A DNA stretch of 6,473 nucleotides, from NCBI GenBank assembly GCA_964358175.1, contig CAYHOI010000102.1:1-6473 (forward strand), in the 5' to 3' direction. Below, piece after piece: positions 6,295-6,473 of this stretch. The number at the start of each line of letters is the position of its first letter. Within the stretch, counting starts at the first letter, position 1. The stretch is from CAYHOI01 sp964358175 (GTDB lineage Bacteria; Margulisbacteria; Riflemargulisbacteria; GWF2-35-9). A model generated the notes under the pieces. That model was not told where the DNA came from, did no database searches, and worked only from the letters and a program-made list of their open reading frames with translations. A program made the translations under genes and the position numbers.

Positions 6295-6323
6295 ATCATA
6301 GCCTATCAAATACTGATAGTCTA
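6295..6323 (-). promoter_or_regulatory. Candidate tRNA-proximal promoter
   Basis: On the minus strand TAGACT (6323-6318) and TATGAT (6300-6295) are separated by 17 bp, matching 4 and 5 of 6 consensus positions. Transcription would start near 6288, about 20 bases before the mature tRNA 5' end. The spacer holds an inverted repeat. If the region between the 13-bp repeats is an insertion, this promoter came with it. Confidence 0.35.
6303..6319. repeat. Inverted repeat within the tRNA-proximal promoter
   Basis: CTATCA (6303-6308) and TGATAG (6314-6319) form a perfect 6-bp inverted repeat with an AATAC loop. It fills most of the spacer of the proximal promoter candidate, so it could be an operator or an RNA hairpin. 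No T-tract follows, so it is not a standard terminator. Confidence 0.4.
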
Positions 6324-6334
6324 TTACGCCTTGT

Positions 6335-6347
6335 CCGCCTCAGGCGG
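6335..6347. repeat. GC-rich hairpin CCGCC-TCA-GGCGG
   Basis: A perfect 5-bp GC stem with a three-base loop, extendable by one T-G wobble (6334/6348). It abuts the outer 13-bp repeat exactly. No T-tract follows on either strand, so intrinsic termination is unlikely. Short GC palindromes of this type occur as dispersed intergenic repeats in several bacteria, which makes it a candidate end of a small inserted element. Confidence 0.45.
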
Positions 6348-6360
6348 GAGCTACGAGGGC
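6348..6360 (-). repeat. 13-bp direct repeat, outer copy of the tRNA 5' end
   Basis: This is an exact second copy of GCCCTCGTAGCTC, 92 bp upstream of the tRNA copy on the same strand. The sequence that follows it on the minus strand goes into the GC hairpin and cannot fold as a tRNA. It is therefore a fragment or target duplication, not a second tRNA. Confidence 0.8.
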
Positions 6361-6371
6361 ACTTGGTGGGT

Positions 6372-6400
6372 ATTATATTATCTTTAGGCGTTTCTATAAA
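6372..6400 (-). promoter_or_regulatory. Candidate distal promoter for tRNA-Arg
   Basis: On the minus strand TTTATA (6400-6395) and a perfect TATAAT (6377-6372) are separated by 17 bp. Transcription would start near 6365, only about five bases before the outer copy of the tRNA 5' end. That spacing suits a tRNA promoter that once sat directly beside the gene. With the present layout the precursor would carry a leader of about 97 bases. Confidence 0.45.
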
Positions 6401-6473
6401 ATGATATTTCGGATTATTCGTAACCGATGAGTTTCTGGGGGATTAGTCCCGAATTCTGATAAGTTTAAGTTGA
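6401..6473. other. Non-coding right edge
   Basis: This stretch holds no ORF of useful length on either strand. The only structure seen is a weak 4-bp hairpin, GGGA (6439-6442) with TCCC (6447-6450) and loop TTAG, without a T-tract. Any gene beyond starts outside the window. Confidence 0.4.

Noticed and set aside
6335..6347. GC hairpin as an intrinsic terminator
   Set aside because: No run of T follows on either strand, and the stem is only five pairs.
6151..6387. Plus-strand ORF of 78 codons with a peptide resembling APDTNRTCGLRFRKPLLYPTEL
   Set aside because: This peptide is the well-known spurious translation across an antisense tRNA-Arg gene. The frame lies over the end of mscS and the tRNA and has no independent support.

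Overview
This is a bacterial chromosomal segment of roughly mid-40s % GC by eye. Five or six tightly packed genes lie on the + strand, and a convergent tRNA gene sits at the right end. The gene set (RecG, RarA, an rRNA methyltransferase of the RlmK type, an MscS-family channel, a CCA-encoding tRNA-Arg) is bacterial housekeeping. It does not fix a lineage. A free-standing RlmK, rather than the RlmKL fusion of enteric gammaproteobacteria, argues against Enterobacteria-like organisms. No phage, transposase, CRISPR or toxin-antitoxin gene is visible.

Layout. Positions 1-98 are non-coding, with a run of ten G's and a promoter-like sequence placed so close to the first start codon that the transcript could be leaderless. 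An unrecognised 178-residue protein (99-635) has a Pro-rich head, a Glu/Lys-rich middle and a helical tail. It is followed after 17 bp by recG (653-2689) and, 13 bp later, by rarA (2703-3860). RecG and RarA both act at stalled or damaged replication forks, so this is a small fork-maintenance cluster, and the unknown first gene may share its transcript. RarA is about 40-60 residues shorter than usual at its C-terminus.

Next comes a 96-codon membrane ORF (3916-4206) that looks like the N-terminus of an AI-2E-family permease and is probably a deletion remnant. Five bases further is a GTG-started RlmK-type 23S rRNA methyltransferase (4212-5138). An MscS-family mechanosensitive channel (5175-6233) follows behind its own likely promoter. 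Its last 13 codons and stop codon lie inside a complete tRNA-Arg(CCT) gene on the opposite strand (6192-6268).

The most unusual part is the right end. The first 13 nt of the tRNA (GCCCTCGTAGCTC) occur again 92 bp upstream of the tRNA on its own strand, directly next to a GC-rich hairpin and just downstream of a good promoter-like sequence. The simplest reading is a 79-bp insertion with a 13-bp duplication at the 5' end of the tRNA gene, which separated it from its original promoter. The insert seems to carry a second promoter with an inverted repeat in its spacer. The truncated rarA, the remnant permease and the mscS tail rewritten by the tRNA all suggest local deletion or rearrangement. No complete new biological system is evident.
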